64,000 nt of DNA from Chytridium lagenaria (taxonomy: Eukaryota > Chytridiomycota > Chytridiomycetes > Chytridiales > Chytridiaceae), in the NCBI GenBank assembly GCA_025449115.1, contig JAHLKC010000035.1, positions 186,001 to 250,000 on the forward strand, in the 5' to 3' direction. Position 1 is the first letter of the stretch. The number at the start of each line of letters is the position of its first letter. A program made the position numbers and the translations under genes. Shown here piece after piece: positions 21,769-33,950 of this stretch. The notes beneath the pieces were generated by a model. That model searched no databases. It was not told where the DNA came from and saw nothing but the letters and a program-made list of their open reading frames with translations.

Positions 21769-23367
21769 ATGAACGCCCCCGTCGCCGCCATCTACAGCGG
21801 TGTCTACGTCTACGAGATCCTCTGCAACAACGTCCCTGTCATGCGTCGCGCCCATGACCACTACGTCAACGCCACACAAGTCCTCCGCGCAGCAGGTCTC
21901 CCCAAAACCCAACGCACAAAGATCCTCGAACGCGACGTCTGCCCTGGCATCCACGAAAAGATCCAAGGTGGCTACCACATGTTTCAAGGCACTTGGGTAC
22001 CTCTCCCCTCCGCCATCCGACTCGCAAAGGACCACGGTCTTGAAGCAGACATGTCCCCGCTCTTTGACTTTGACCCCGACCCAAACGACTCAACCGCCTT
22101 TGACGCCATCCTGGAGGCTAAAAAGCAACTCAAGCTCAACAAACCACCCCCAAAACCTAAACCCGCCCCTGTTCCAGCAAGATGGTCGTCCACCTCCTCA
22201 TCCTGGTCGTCCTCTGAAGATGATCGCGAAAACCGCTCCGGTAATCTTCAAGACGGTCCCGGCGCCGCAGCTGGCAAACGCCCCGTCCGTCGTCCCCGTC
22301 AATCCTCGAACTCCCCCGCCCTTCAATCCAACCCAGGGACTCCAGTCCCGTCCCACTCAACACCACTCGGCACCTCCTCTTCCTCCTCCTCAAACCGCAT
22401 CGGAACCCGCGGTAAAGTCTACAAACCCCCCGGCGATCTTCTCGAAAAGCGTCGTCCAGGTCGTCCAAAGGGTAGCGGCCGCACCGTCTCCGCCTCTCAG
22501 TCTCCCGTCCCCACCCCTAAGCGTCCACGAAACTCTCGCGGCGCTACCACATCCCAAGGTCGCCATTCAGCACCCCCGGTGCCCTCCATGCAACCCCAAC
22601 GCCCATCGCCTCTCTCCCAAGTCAACCCCTCGATCACACCGACTCCCTCGACTTTGACAACATGGATCTCATGGACCCTTACGGTCTCCTTGATGGTGGC
22701 GATTCCTCTGATTCAGACCCACCTCCCATCACTGGATTCAAACGTCCCGCCCCGTCCTCAACCCTCGTCTATCCAAACGCCAGCGTTTTTCCTCTTCCGA
22801 CGAAGACCCCTACACTTCCTTCACAGACGATGACGACCTAGAAGACCGTTCTTGTGAAGCCTGCGGTACCATCACTATTCCAACATGGCGAAAAGGTCCC
22901 ACAGGTCGTCGAACTCTCTGTGATCCATGCGGTCTCAAATGGTGTTTCGGCCGTCTCCCAGCCTTCCACAAACCCAACTTTTTAGAAACAACCTCCCCTG
23001 TCGACTCTGTCCCCATCGTCACGATCATCCCTCCAACAACATGGTCCACCGACACGCACTACGACACAGAACCCGAATCCCCATCCTCCTTCCTGATGCC
23101 ACGATTGCTCCACCCCCACCCCCCCAAGATCTCCCCACTCAACTCCAAACCCTCCGCAGCCGCATCCAATCTGTCGACAAGAACCGTAAACGTCTCCGTC
23201 GTCTCCTCGACGAGATGCGACGCGAAGACGCTGGAGCCGATCGAGCGTTTCGACGGGCGATTGTGAGGTGTCGACGCGCCAAGACGCCTGATGCGCCGGT
23301 GGTGAAACGGGGGGGACTTATTGGATTGTGGATGAGGAGAGTGAAGGGGAAGGAGGGTTGTGAGTGA
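21769..23367 (+). CDS. APSES (Mbp1-type) transcription factor with AT-hook and GATA zinc finger
   Basis: A predicted DNA-binding regulator. Residues about 5-100 form a KilA-N/APSES domain of the Mbp1/Swi4 class: GVYVYEILCNNVPVMRRAHD, YVNATQVLRAAGLPKTQRTK, ILERDVCPGIHEKIQGGYH, FQGTWVPL and PLFDFDP. A linker rich in Ser/Pro carries an AT-hook-like core (RRPGRPKGSGR, about 22450-22482). Next is an acidic stretch (DHTDSLDFDNMDLMDPYGLL), then DEDPYTSFTDDDDLEDRS. A GATA-type finger follows at 22853-22942, C-x2-C-x18-C-x2-C (CEACGTITIPTW to CDPCGLKW). A basic coiled-coil-like tail (LRSRIQSVDKNRKRLRRLL) ends the gene. No ankyrin repeats are seen, unlike Mbp1/Swi6. The pieces lie in three successive frames without introns. 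Each switch fits one missing C (22571-22577, 22750-22753, 23110-23122). Confidence 0.8.
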
Positions 23368-24313
23368 TGGGGAGGGGAGTTTGGAGGATGAGACAGAGAT
23401 GGTGGCGGTTTCGAGGTTTATTAGAGCGGTGAGGTGGAGAGTTGGGTCATGAACCATCTCCTTTTTTTTTTCTCTTTCTGTTAAGTTATTTTTCTATTCT
23501 TATTTTCTTACAGTCGTTTTGTTGATGTACTCCCTTCCCCTCTACCCATGATTTATTATCCCCATTCCCGCCTTCTTCTTGGTGCTTAACGTATATGTAT
23601 CATTTTCTAACAATCTTCCACTGAATTTCTAATGCGTGATCCTTTCCAACTCTATTATTCTGTGTCCTGTTTCTATGTTTGTTTTTACACTGCGTATTCT
23701 GTCTTTTACTATGGTTTTTTATTAACTTTATCAATTTTTTTTTGTGTTATTTATTTACTCTTTGTCAATTCTTTGGCGTTGCTTTATTTGCTTTGCTGTG
23801 ACCACCCAATTTCTTTTTACGCGTTGTTGTAATAACGGAAAAAACAAAAGTATGAAAATACATCGCTTTTAAGTAAAGTTGTTTCATATCAAAACGTAGA
23901 AATCTGCAAGGAAAGAAAGAAGAATAATAGTAAATCTTTAAACGTACGTATGAATATTTTTACGTAGAGATATTTTCAAGTGTCGATTTTTTTGTTCCTG
24001 CTCGCAACACTCCTCATTTTTAACCAGAAGGGAAAACTAAAAAAAATGTCCAGCATGCCAAACCCCAGTGTTACACACGTCTGATAAAAAACCAAAAAAG
24101 CCTTATCACCTCGAAACTCACCCAAAAAATAAAATAAAAAAAAAAGGTCGGAATCATCGTCTCGACCCTTCCTTCCCTCACCGCCAACGGAAGCAGCATT
24201 ATAAGGAGGGCGTTTCTTCTTTCTCTGCTCCCCCCCACACCCATACGCTCGTCATCCTTAGTGTGATAGTTCTCTCACTCTTTGTACGGGCAACACGACA
24301 AATTCATTAAAAG
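23368..24313. other. Intergenic region
   Basis: About 950 bp. It holds the 3' UTR of the APSES gene (T-rich) and the promoter of the mitochondrial carrier, with A runs at about 24120-24150. No coding or RNA feature supported. Confidence 0.5.
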
Positions 24314-25681
24314 ATGAGCGCAACAGAACAAAAGAAGGGCGGGGCTTCCCAAACCGTCAAAGAGTTGTTTGCAGGTTGTGTGGGTGGTATCGTGCAGGTA
24401 AGATCCAAATACAACATTCCCCCATCCACTCTCCACTAGAGCTCAAACCTCCTAGCACTCCTTCTCGTTTTCATCCTTGATGTTCTGTATTGACAATGTT
24501 CTTCTTTCCCCCTTGTAAATAAAAACACAGGTGTTGACTGGACAGGTAAGCCCGACTCTTTTCCTTATTTATTCACATTACCCATACAGGATAAAAAGTC
24601 CTAACCCATCCTTTACCAAAAAAAGCCGTTTGACACTGTCAAAGTCCGTCTCCAAACCCAACCGGACAAATACACAAATCTCATCGACTGTGTGAAAAAG
24701 ACATACGCCAACGAAGGTTTCGTCGGTTTCTACAAGGTAAACACCTCCCCGCATCTCCCTCCTTCTCCTCTCCAACGAAACCTCTAAAAGAAACGCGATT
24801 CCCACAGGGCACCCTCACCCCCCTCATCGGCATTGGCGCCTGCGTTTCGATCCAATTCGGCGCTCTCGAAGCCTCTAAACGCTTCTTTGCCCTCCGCAAT
24901 CCCGTCAAAGATCCCAACGCTCTCTCCCTCTCCCAACTCTACCTCTCGGGCGCCTTCTCGGGTTTCGCCAATTCCTTCCTCTCTGGTCCCATTGAACATG
25001 TCCGCACGCGGCTCCAGGTTCAAGCCGGGAACGCTGCGTCGGCGGCTTACAAGGGACCTGTGGATTTTGCGAAAAAGGTGGTGGGGTTGTATGGTGTGCA
25101 GGGGCTCTATAAGGGACAGGGGATCACGCTGTTGAGGGAGTGTCATGGGTATGGGATTTATTTTATGACGTATGAGGCGTTGATTCAACGGACAATGAGG
25201 GTGGAGGGGAAGAAGAGGAATGAGATTTCGGCGTTGACGCAGTGTGGATTTGGGGCAATGTCGGGATACACCCTTTGGATCATGATTTATCCAATCGTAA
25301 GTGACATCCTTCCCCTCCTCACTTTTATTTTATTTTATTTTTACATTAATTGATTTTTTGTTTGCTTGTTTAGGATGTCATCAAATCGAGGTTGCAGACG
25401 GATAGCTTTATCAAGGCCGAACAGAAATATAAGGGGAGCTTGGATTGCGCCCGAAAGATTCTAGCTGTTGAGGGTGTGCGGGGTCTTTACCGAGGTGATT
25501 TTACAACCATTTCTTGTTCTTGTCACGTTGTTTTTTTTCGGGGGATTGACGTGCTAACGAACGCTTTTTTCTTTCTTTTTTTTGTAAATTAGGATTCCTC
25601 GCGTGTATGCTTAGGGCAGGTCCCGTCAACGCCGTCACCTTTGTCGCATACGAGGCTACGATGTCTTTAATCGGTCGTTAA
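24314..25681 (+). CDS. YMC1: Mitochondrial carrier, Ymc1/Ymc2-like
   Basis: Inner-membrane solute carrier (SLC25 family). Six exons, all in frame: 24314-24397, 24531-24545, 24626-24736, 24808-25296, 25374-25494 and 25593-25681, giving 302 aa, the usual size for a three-repeat carrier. Three signature motifs are present: [25 protein letters not shown] and [13 protein letters not shown]. The second and third match the yeast Ymc1/Ymc2 pattern (S/G-PIEHVR and Y-P-x-DVIKS), as does [18 protein letters not shown]. Homologues have been linked to glycine, glutamate or carnitine/ornithine-type transport; the substrate here is not certain. Exon 2 is a 15-nt microexon coding VLTGQ, right before the first signature motif. 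Start ATG 24314 is the only in-frame choice before the first transmembrane helix. Confidence 0.93.
24531..24545 (+). other. 15-nt microexon of the mitochondrial carrier
   Basis: Bounded by AACACAG and GTAAGC. It encodes five residues (VLTGQ) that complete the first carrier signature (GQPFD). Without it the carrier motif would be broken, so it must be spliced in for a functional protein. Confidence 0.9.
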
Positions 25682-26474
25682 AACCAACATCGTTCACGTC
25701 TTTTCTTTTTTTTGAACTATTTATCAATTTTAACATTGACAAAAGGGTTTATAATATTGTTGTGAAACGAAAGGTTCCCTTTTTCTTTGTAATGGATGAC
25801 TCTATCCCATCAATAACTATATAGACTACCACTTTGTCATTCTCCAACCTATTTCTTTGGGTCTTTTGGGATGTCACCACATTTTTTCTTTCGTACATAC
25901 AGTAATATTTGAGAAGAAGAGAAAACATACAGAGATAAGAAGCACAAAAACAAGAGAGACAGTTTGACAAAACAAGAAGAAAAGAAACAACAACCAACAC
26001 TCCCGCGCATCCGTCATCATCATCCCCCCACCCCGTCACAAAGATAACATCAATAAAGCAAAATGTAACAAAAAACAAAACAGAAAAAGGACAAGGGTTA
26101 CTGATAATCACAAAGAGGTGAAACGCGGAGTTAGTGAAGGTGATGAGGGGAAGGGTGTACTCAAGATGCATCAGCAATCTTTTTTTTCTAGTATCATGGC
26201 GAACCCATCGAGAAAATATGGAGGTAAAGAAAATGGGATAGCGAATATGGGGTAAGAGGATGTGTTATCGCCAAAAAAAAAAACATCTGACGGCGCAAAA
26301 TGGCTTAAAAAAAAAAGCAGGAGGTTCGGGATGGGTGAAGGTTCAAAAGAGAGACACATGATAAAAAAAGAAAACATAAGGGGAAGCCTATATGAACCAA
26401 ATTGCAGCTCGAAATCAAACAAAGAAGTTGAAAAATGGGGGATAGAGATGGGTGAAAGGTACATCTGATTTTCC
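25682..26474. other. Intergenic region between convergent genes
   Basis: About 790 bp with the 3' ends of the carrier (+) and the bHLH gene (-). Purine-rich on the + strand with many A runs. No supported gene. Confidence 0.5.
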
Positions 26475-28187
26475 TCACATATCCATATCTCTCCCAAACG
26501 ACATTGGAATCTGCGGCAACTCAAACACAGTTCCAAGGGGTACAGTCAACATCAAATCCTGTTCCGTCGCTCCAGCCTGCAACAATAACCCTCTCACACA
26601 ATTCTCGAGTTCCCTCATCCGTTCCTGCTGTCGTGTCGCAAGGGCCTGCATCATTTTAATATACTCAACGCTTCGACGGAGTATAGCGCCCTAGGAACAA
26701 AAAGGTTAGGGTTAACAAAGAGCGAGGAAAATGGGGGAGTGGGGGAAGCACAGGGTTGTACCTTGTTTTGCGCCTCTGTAGGGAAATCGGGAAGAAGGGT
26801 GGAAAGTTCTTGAATTTTTTCGTTAATGTTGTCGCGGCGACGACGTTCAACGGCGTTGTGGCTTTCTCGACGACGACGTCGTTTTTCGTTAAGGATTTCG
26901 ACGCTGGGAGGGTGCGAGGAAGTGGAGAGGAAGGGGTAGGGACATGGAGAAACTAAGTTTGAGTGGAGCGGCCACAACAAGTATAATGAAAAATCCGAGA
27001 TAGTCCGGGAAAAAATATAACAGGAAGGAAGGAGAAAAAAAGGGTTAATAACGAGACAGTTTTTCGGTGCACTCTTTCAAATGACCGTTAAGATAGTCTC
27101 GCGCCAACATTTTCATGCAAGCTGGCTCAAGAAGAAAGTAATAACGGAGGGAAAAAGGTGGGGGCATAAACTCACCTCCTTGCTTCAGCGTCATCCACCG
27201 CGCTAAACGGTGTACCGTCTTTCGCCTTCATAGACCCCGAGGACACCGAAGACGGGGTAGCCCCTAAAACCGATCCACTCGGCGACCCCGCTAGCCCCTT
27301 AAATCCCTTAAACGAACTCGTCGATCCACTTGACGAAGACATTAATGGTGCAATCCCTCCATTCGACGAAATCGACGATCCAGCGCTCTTGGCTGCCACT
27401 GCAGCCGCTGTCGCCGCATCCATGGCTCCAAACCCGGAATGAGAGACGGGCATCGACATGGAGAAGAAGGCGCCTGGAGCGTGCCCTGACGGAAGGCTGC
27501 CACCGAGTTGAGATTGGAGGTTGAGGAAATGACTGGTGGCGGTGTTTTGATGGACGCCTGAAGCGGCTGCTGCTGCGGCTGCGGCTGCGGCTGCGACAAC
27601 GTTTGTGCTGTCGACGGTTTTAGGGTGGACTCCTGGACGGCGTTGTTGAGGGTGGAGGTTGGCGGACTTTAGGGGAGCTGATGTGCCTGGTGTTGGGGTT
27701 TGGAAGGCATTGGGTGCGGAGCCTATTTTGTTGGTTAACAATACCTTGTGTTGGGATGTAAGAGATCAAAGGGAACTGGCGTACCATAATCGCTGTATGA
27801 CCCGATGCTGTGCGTTGTGAATTCGTCAGTGGGGTCGTAGTCATTATCAAGCGGGGACGTGGAAAGTGGTGATAGCATTGAATTCGGGTCTTGATGGTTC
27901 GGAAGTCTCCGATGTTGTCCATGCAAGTCTTCTAACGAGGCTCCAACACCTCCCCCAATAATGCTCGCAAAATCCCCAAAATCCGAACTCATTGAAAACG
28001 GGTCGGTAGGATCCAATGGATCTATTTCCTGTTTAATCATGGGCGACCCAAACCCAAAGAGGGATGGATCCATTTGAGCTCCGTTCATGGCATTGAATTG
28101 GTATTGCATTTGCTGAAGTTGTTGCTGTTGGAGCTTTTGGAATTGTTGTGCCGTCATCCCATTTGCAGGTGCTGATTTGGAGAACAT
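26475..28187 (-). CDS. bHLH transcription factor, class B (USF/CBF1-like)
   Basis: A basic helix-loop-helix regulator that should bind E-boxes (CACGTG) as a dimer. Start ATG at 28187, stop at 26475, with at least two introns flanking the bHLH exon. The N-terminal 300 residues are low-complexity: Gln-rich, an acidic patch (MIKQEIDPLDPTDPFSMSSD), a run of about 12 Ala, and a Ser/Gly-rich segment. The basic region is NEKRRRRRESHNAVERRRRD, with the H-x3-E-R-x2-R pattern of class B factors, followed by NINEKIQELSTLLPDFP. The next exon gives helix 2 (ILRRSVEYIKMMQALATRQQ) and a leucine-zipper-like tail to SFGRDMDM. Arg rather than Tyr after VER argues against SREBP. One missing C near 27753-27755 explains a frame break upstream of NKIGSAPNAF. 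Confidence 0.88.
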
Positions 28188-28760
28188 TGGATTAACGACG
28201 TTCTGTTTACGTCGATGAAAGTGGGGTGGCGATTGCGATAGGTGAATGGGCTTGGCCAGGTTTATAAGTATTGAATGAATACGATGGTCGATGGAAGGCG
28301 ATGGCGGACAATTGTTAGGGCGGAACAACGTTAGGAGTAAATGGTTCGAATGCTTTCGTCTATATGAAAGAATCAGGAATGCTTGCTTCAGGCGGACGAC
28401 CACAACGACGACAACGGCGATGATGATGGTGGTTGGTGGTGGATGAATGGGCAATGGCTGGCTGGCTGAGTGAGCGAATGTGTGTGTGTGTGCCTCCTTT
28501 GGAAGAGGTCTTGATGCACCTTTCTATGCGGTGACCTGTCTTTTCGCTGTAAGTTCCGCTGTATGCGGGCTGCTGGTGGTTGCAATAGGTTGAGGCTCAA
28601 AGTGCCCCAAAAAGATTAATATTAGATTTTTAATTATTACTTTACGGCAAGGGAATTTTCATTGGTCATCTTCCGCAACAACCTTTCTCTGCTCGTTGGA
28701 CATTTTTATTCCCTCAGTCAGTCAGTCAGTGGAGTGGGTTCGAACAACCAGCTAGAAACC
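28188..28760. other. Divergent promoter region bHLH / DHX34-like
   Basis: About 570 bp between divergent start codons. It has a TG repeat at 28480-28491 and three tandem CAGT/AGTC copies near 28716-28728. A minus-strand open frame upstream of 28187 continues in frame with the bHLH gene (28188-28454) but I see no motif in it. Confidence 0.5.
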
Positions 28761-31700
28761 ATGCGCTACAACATTGATGGGACTATGCGCGAGGAGACGG
28801 CGTGGGAGGCTGCAGAGTCAAGAGCTATCTTGGAGGGGAGGAGGTTGAGGAATCTACCACCTCCTCCAAGGCCACCAAGAGAGGTGTTACTGGCTGAAGC
28901 AAGAGCCTCCGTAGCTCTACCAAAAGGCGCAAAACCACCGCCACCACCTCCACCTCCTCCTTCAGCATTATCATCATCATCGTCGTCATCATCGCAGCAA
29001 CCTGGAACCGCGGCTTTGTCATTACCTTGGAGTCAAGCCGCGGATAGATTAATGTTTGGAAGGGAAGGAGAGGCAGAGTTTAGGAGAGGATCGGGAGAAT
29101 ACGACGAGTTTAAAGGTGTAGATATTCAGTATGGAAAGATGGAGTTAATGAGGGTAGATTTTTTCGTAAAGTTCAAGTCGATGCGAGATCATAAGAAAAA
29201 GCTGGAGCAACAATTGAAGTCGAATGATAGGATGACGGTAGACGAACAGGAATATGTAATGGCCAGACACGCTTTAGTATTATTTGATGAGTTTATGGCA
29301 AAGAAAAAGGCTGTAGCTTTGGAAAAAATATCAAAAGGTTGAATTTACATGGAAGTCGCGGCTTTCGGACATGAAACGATTGCTTATCTGTAACTTTCTC
29401 TAATCAGGATCGAGCGACACTTCCCATTAAGCCGTTTGAAAACCAAATTGTAGAGATGGTGAAGAACAATCGAGTCGTTCTCATAGCAGGTTAGTGCAAA
29501 GGTCCCGATTGATCGTCATCTTTTATCCGTTTTTTGCCATTCTTAGATTTTCGTGAATCTGCCTTGCTTTCTCACTTCAACTTTGTCTTATTCTATAATG
29601 AATTTATTTTTCCATTTCATTACATGGATTTCTTGTGCCTCTTCTTTTGTACAAATAAAAATAAAATACATTTTTAACGTATACTCTTGTCTTCCCAATA
29701 TCCAGCGGACACTGGAGCTGGAAAATCGACACAAGTCCCTCAATATCTACTCTCCGCAGGTTTTGACAGAATTGCATGCACCCAACCCCGTCGCATAGCC
29801 TGCTACTCCCTCGCAAAGCGTGTCAGGTATATACGAAACACCTCCCAAAAAATCTAACCCGTCAGTTATGAGAGTCTGAATATTTACGGATCGGAGATCG
29901 CCTATCAAGTACGGTTTGAAGGTACGAAGACGGCGAAAACCAAAATCCTGTTCCTGACCGAGGTATGTGGACTGTACATTTACTAAGAATGACGGTGGTG
30001 AAGGGTCTTCTTCTTAGACAATTTGCGGCAGATCCCAAGCTGGGTATTTATAATGTAGTTATAGTGGATGAAGTACATGAACGCCACATCACAGGTATAC
30101 GCCTGATATTGATTTATGGTTCACACCTTCTTGGCAGGCGATTTCCTTTTGGGTGTTTTAAAACGTATTCTCGCGATTAGAGATGATATTCGATTAGTTC
30201 TCATGTCAGCTACAATCAACGCCGAGCTTTTCTCCGCGTACTTCAACGCGCCTATTATAAACATCCCGGTATGCAATTCGTCCAAATCATAGTTTTTTAA
30301 CATTTACAGGGTCGCGTATACCCAGTCAAAATCGAATACCTCCCGCAGCGGAAGAAGACCGAAACTTGGTGGACGACAACCATCATCGCGACAGACTTGA
30401 GGGGAAAGTCAAAGAATCCATTCAAGCCAAACCCGGGAAATTCAAATCAGGTAGCCCATACTCCTTCATTTTTGATAACTGAACATGGCATGATAGAACC
30501 GTACCTGAAAATACTGGAACGGATTGATCAAATTGTGCCAGCTCATGAACGTGGAGATCTGTTGGTGTTTGTGAGTGGGATCAATGAGATTACAAAATTG
30601 GCGGAGGATCTGAAACCGTATGCTGTGTACACAAAGTACGTTGAACTTCATCTTCGCATCTCACAAAATTCAGACGCTGGATTATCTTGATGCTTCACAG
30701 TGCTTTATCAGTCAAAGAGCAAGAAAGGTATGATTGAAATACCCTTGTCCATTTTTTCGTTGAGCCAAAACAAATAAGGTGTTCGATGTCGCCCCGATTG
30801 GTGTTAGAAAATGTATTTTATCAACAAATATCGCGGAAACCAGTGTCACGATAGATGGTATTCGATTCATTATTGACTCAGGTAAGGCTTGCGTGAGACA
30901 CAAATCACTAAACGACCAAAGGAAAAGTCAAGGAGATGGGATTTGACGCTAAAACCGGGATATCCCGCTTGACCGAATACTGGATCTCTAAATCAAGTGC
31001 TAAACAGCGTACAGGGCGAGCAGGGAGAACAGGACCGGGAGAGGTTTGCTCAATATATTTGACATGGTATTAAAATTGAAAAGTGTTTTCGTTTATACTC
31101 GGCTAAAGAGTTTGATCGGATGAATGAATTCCCCATTCCAGAGATTTTGAGGATGCCTTTAGAGGCCACTTTGTTGCAGGTTAAGGCTTATGGACTTGGC
31201 GACCCACGTACTTTTGAGCTTATCGAGAAACCCTCTGATGCGAATATGGGGGATGCTATTGGACGGCTAGAGAATTTGGGTGCTGTCGAGATATTCGAGA
31301 AAGCGGGAAAGCGTCAAAAGATGAGCACGTCAACGGTGACGGATGCCGATAAGTTGGATTCTTCTTTAGAATTGACACCACTTGGAAGAGTTTTGTCTAT
31401 ACTTCCTGTGGATGTAGTGTTAGGGAAAATGCTGATTTTGGGAACGGTAAATTGATTTGGAAGAGAATCGTTCCCAATTTTTTTTTTAGATATCGGATGT
31501 CATTGATTCGACTATCCTCATGGCGGCGGCTTTGGCTGTTCCATTTCCTTTTACACGTGTTCCGGATTCACAAACGGATGTTATTCAGGTCGATCTCTTA
31601 TTAACTCATTCTTCTGCCGTTTTCTAAAATCCTCTCAGAATCGAAAAGAGCTCATGTCTGAAATTGGTGATCCCTTTACGCTCTTAAGCGTTGTTTCAGA

Positions 31701-33760
31701 TTGGCTACGAGTGAAAGCAGCGAGACAGGTACAATTTACCAACTTCTGTGACTAGGACTAAATCCACCCAAAGTCATCCCAAAGCTGGTGCAAGAGACGA
31801 GGGATTGAGGAACAGAGGCTTTATGAAATTGTTAAACTTAAGTCCCAGTTTGAGAAGTCCTGGCAGAGTATATGAACGATGATGCTACGAATCTGGGGAT
31901 GAGGAAAACAACAGTGAGGAGGATTCAGGTGAAAACCGACGGAAGAAACGTAAGCGACCTGTTGAGGATAAAGAAGAAAACAGTACTGGGAAAATACCAT
32001 TTTGGAAGGTAGTCGCCAGCACGTATATGTGTATTTAACGCGATAAGAATCCGGAATATATTCGACGGAGAGAGCAGAAAGAGCTGTTGGAGCGACAAAA
32101 GCGATTACAGAGTTCGTCGAAACGAAAGATATTGAAGATGGATAGTGAATTCGAGGATGAGAATGATGAAGTTGAGGGTAACACTTTGTGGAAATATAGC
32201 ATGTTCTGAATATTCTTTGTAGATGTGGTCGACATGTCTATTCATCACCTTGAATTTTCGTTGAAATACAGTGCTGCAGATTTGTTGGGGAAGGGTGGAG
32301 ACGCGTCGAATTTGACGTTACGTGACAAGGATATGTTGAAGTTGATTTTTTGCTCAGGACTATACCCCAATGTCGCCATAGCTGACCCTGCAAATGCTTC
32401 AAGGCCTGGTTCAGAACAGGTATGGGATCTAAGAATTTGAAAACTCAATACATTTCTTTTAGATGTTTCATACCAAGGGCAGGAGATTTGTGGTGATGCA
32501 TCCAACAAGTGTGTTCTCATCATTACCGGAAATCCTACATCCTCAATCAAGTCAAGGTTTTAAAGAAGACCTTATATTACGGTTTAACACTTTCTTTCAG
32601 ACGAGATTGATGTTAAAAATGCTGATACACTGGACAAGCTTCGCCGGAAAGTGAAATGCAAGGAAGTATTATGTTACATGGGATTACTTCACACGAACAA
32701 GCATTATTTGACAAACGTTCTTCGCGTCCCTGCTGCGCCTGTGTGTCTGTTATTTGCGCATAAACGTAAGTTTTGTTGATAAAATAGTGTTCTTACTTGA
32801 TATTGTTTAGTTGACTTGACACCGGACTTGTTAAACGTTGTCGTGGATGACTGGCTTCATATTCAATTTAAACAGCGAGCATCCGCGGAACGATTTATTT
32901 GTCCTTGCGAACTGGCTTAGAATCGCATGGGACCTCGTTGTTACCCGTCGTCTAGCTGTGAGAGTACCCCACTCCATCCCCTGTTTCTAAGAAATATCAT
33001 AGCGTGTTCGTCATGGTCTCGTCACAACGGAGGTTGGAAAAGAGAAAGATTCAGAGGAAGAAGGAACTCCTACCATCCGAACAAAACGAGTGTTGACGGA
33101 CTGGACATCTATTGAGGCGATACCTCGTATTGTTGGTCGAATGCGGAATGATTGGGAATCGGGGTCAAGTCGGTGGAGCTCACCTGTTTATGGTGACTTT
33201 GAGAATCTTGAAAAGGAGGATGTGTCAAGTACGTGGACGCTACTTTATATGTTGTTCAAAGTATTTTGACTGTTGCTTTAATTTACTTTTGTCTTTCTTC
33301 GCGCAGTGCAATTATGTGAGTTTTTGGAGATTAAAATTGATTATACGATTGAAAAATACGTACCCAGGATGTGCCTGATATGGTAAGTTCAGATGTTTCA
33401 TAAAAAATAAATAACTGTATCTAGTTTGGTTACGATCCCTATGGACCCGACACACCCTCTTGGGCTCGTATACCAGTCACAAATTACATGTCGTACTTTG
33501 TTGCCTTTCCAGATGCTATTCCAAAAGATAAACGATCAGCCAAGCTATATCAACTCCCTGATGCAGCGGGACCAAGAACTGAAATGGATGTTGGAGCTGA
33601 ACTACCTCCTCCGCCAGCGTCGCGGTCTACGAAATCAGAGGCAAGCACGAATCAAGACGTCTCAGCTTTCAGACGACCCATCGCGTGTTCGTCGTGCGGT
33701 GAAACGCTCTTCCTAACACCCATTGAGGCATTAAGACATAAAAGGAATTGTAAAGCGTGA
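28761..33760 (+). CDS. DHX34: DHX34-type DEAH/RHA RNA helicase
   Basis: An ATP-dependent RNA helicase. In animals DHX34 activates nonsense-mediated decay by promoting UPF1 phosphorylation; the role here is inferred from similarity. The N-terminal 190 residues include a poly-Pro/poly-Ser stretch and [19 protein letters not shown]. The helicase core follows over many short exons: Walker [10 protein letters not shown] (about 29705), [22 protein letters not shown] (about 30068), [54 protein letters not shown], and the [13 protein letters not shown] motif VI. A ratchet region ([24 protein letters not shown]) and a longer C-terminal domain come next. The protein ends with a C-x2-C-x12-H-x4-C finger ([22 protein letters not shown]), as expected for DHX34. 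Motif II is DEVH rather than DEAH. Exon joins after 31.7 kb are approximate. Confidence 0.88.
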
Positions 33761-33950
33761 ATGTTTCAGTACATTATATTGGCTTTCAAGGTGATTACAT
33801 CTCATAGTGGGGGGTATGATGGGGTTTTGACATCATCCTGTTTCATAGTACTAGAGTTAAATATGGGGTCGTTAACCAAAACGTGTAGAAGGAAGCAAAA
33901 ATATAGTCTGTACATAAAAGAAAATAGCAAGAATATTACGAATATTGACT

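Noticed and set aside
22518..23122. Very short introns in the APSES-GATA gene to explain its frame changes
   Set aside because: No GT-AG pairs with a branch-like motif fit; restoring one C at each of three C runs gives a continuous, motif-bearing protein more simply.
28735..28760. GGGTTCGAAC string resembling a tRNA T-loop
   Set aside because: No acceptor stem, anticodon arm or A box is found at tRNA spacing; it is the leader of the helicase gene.
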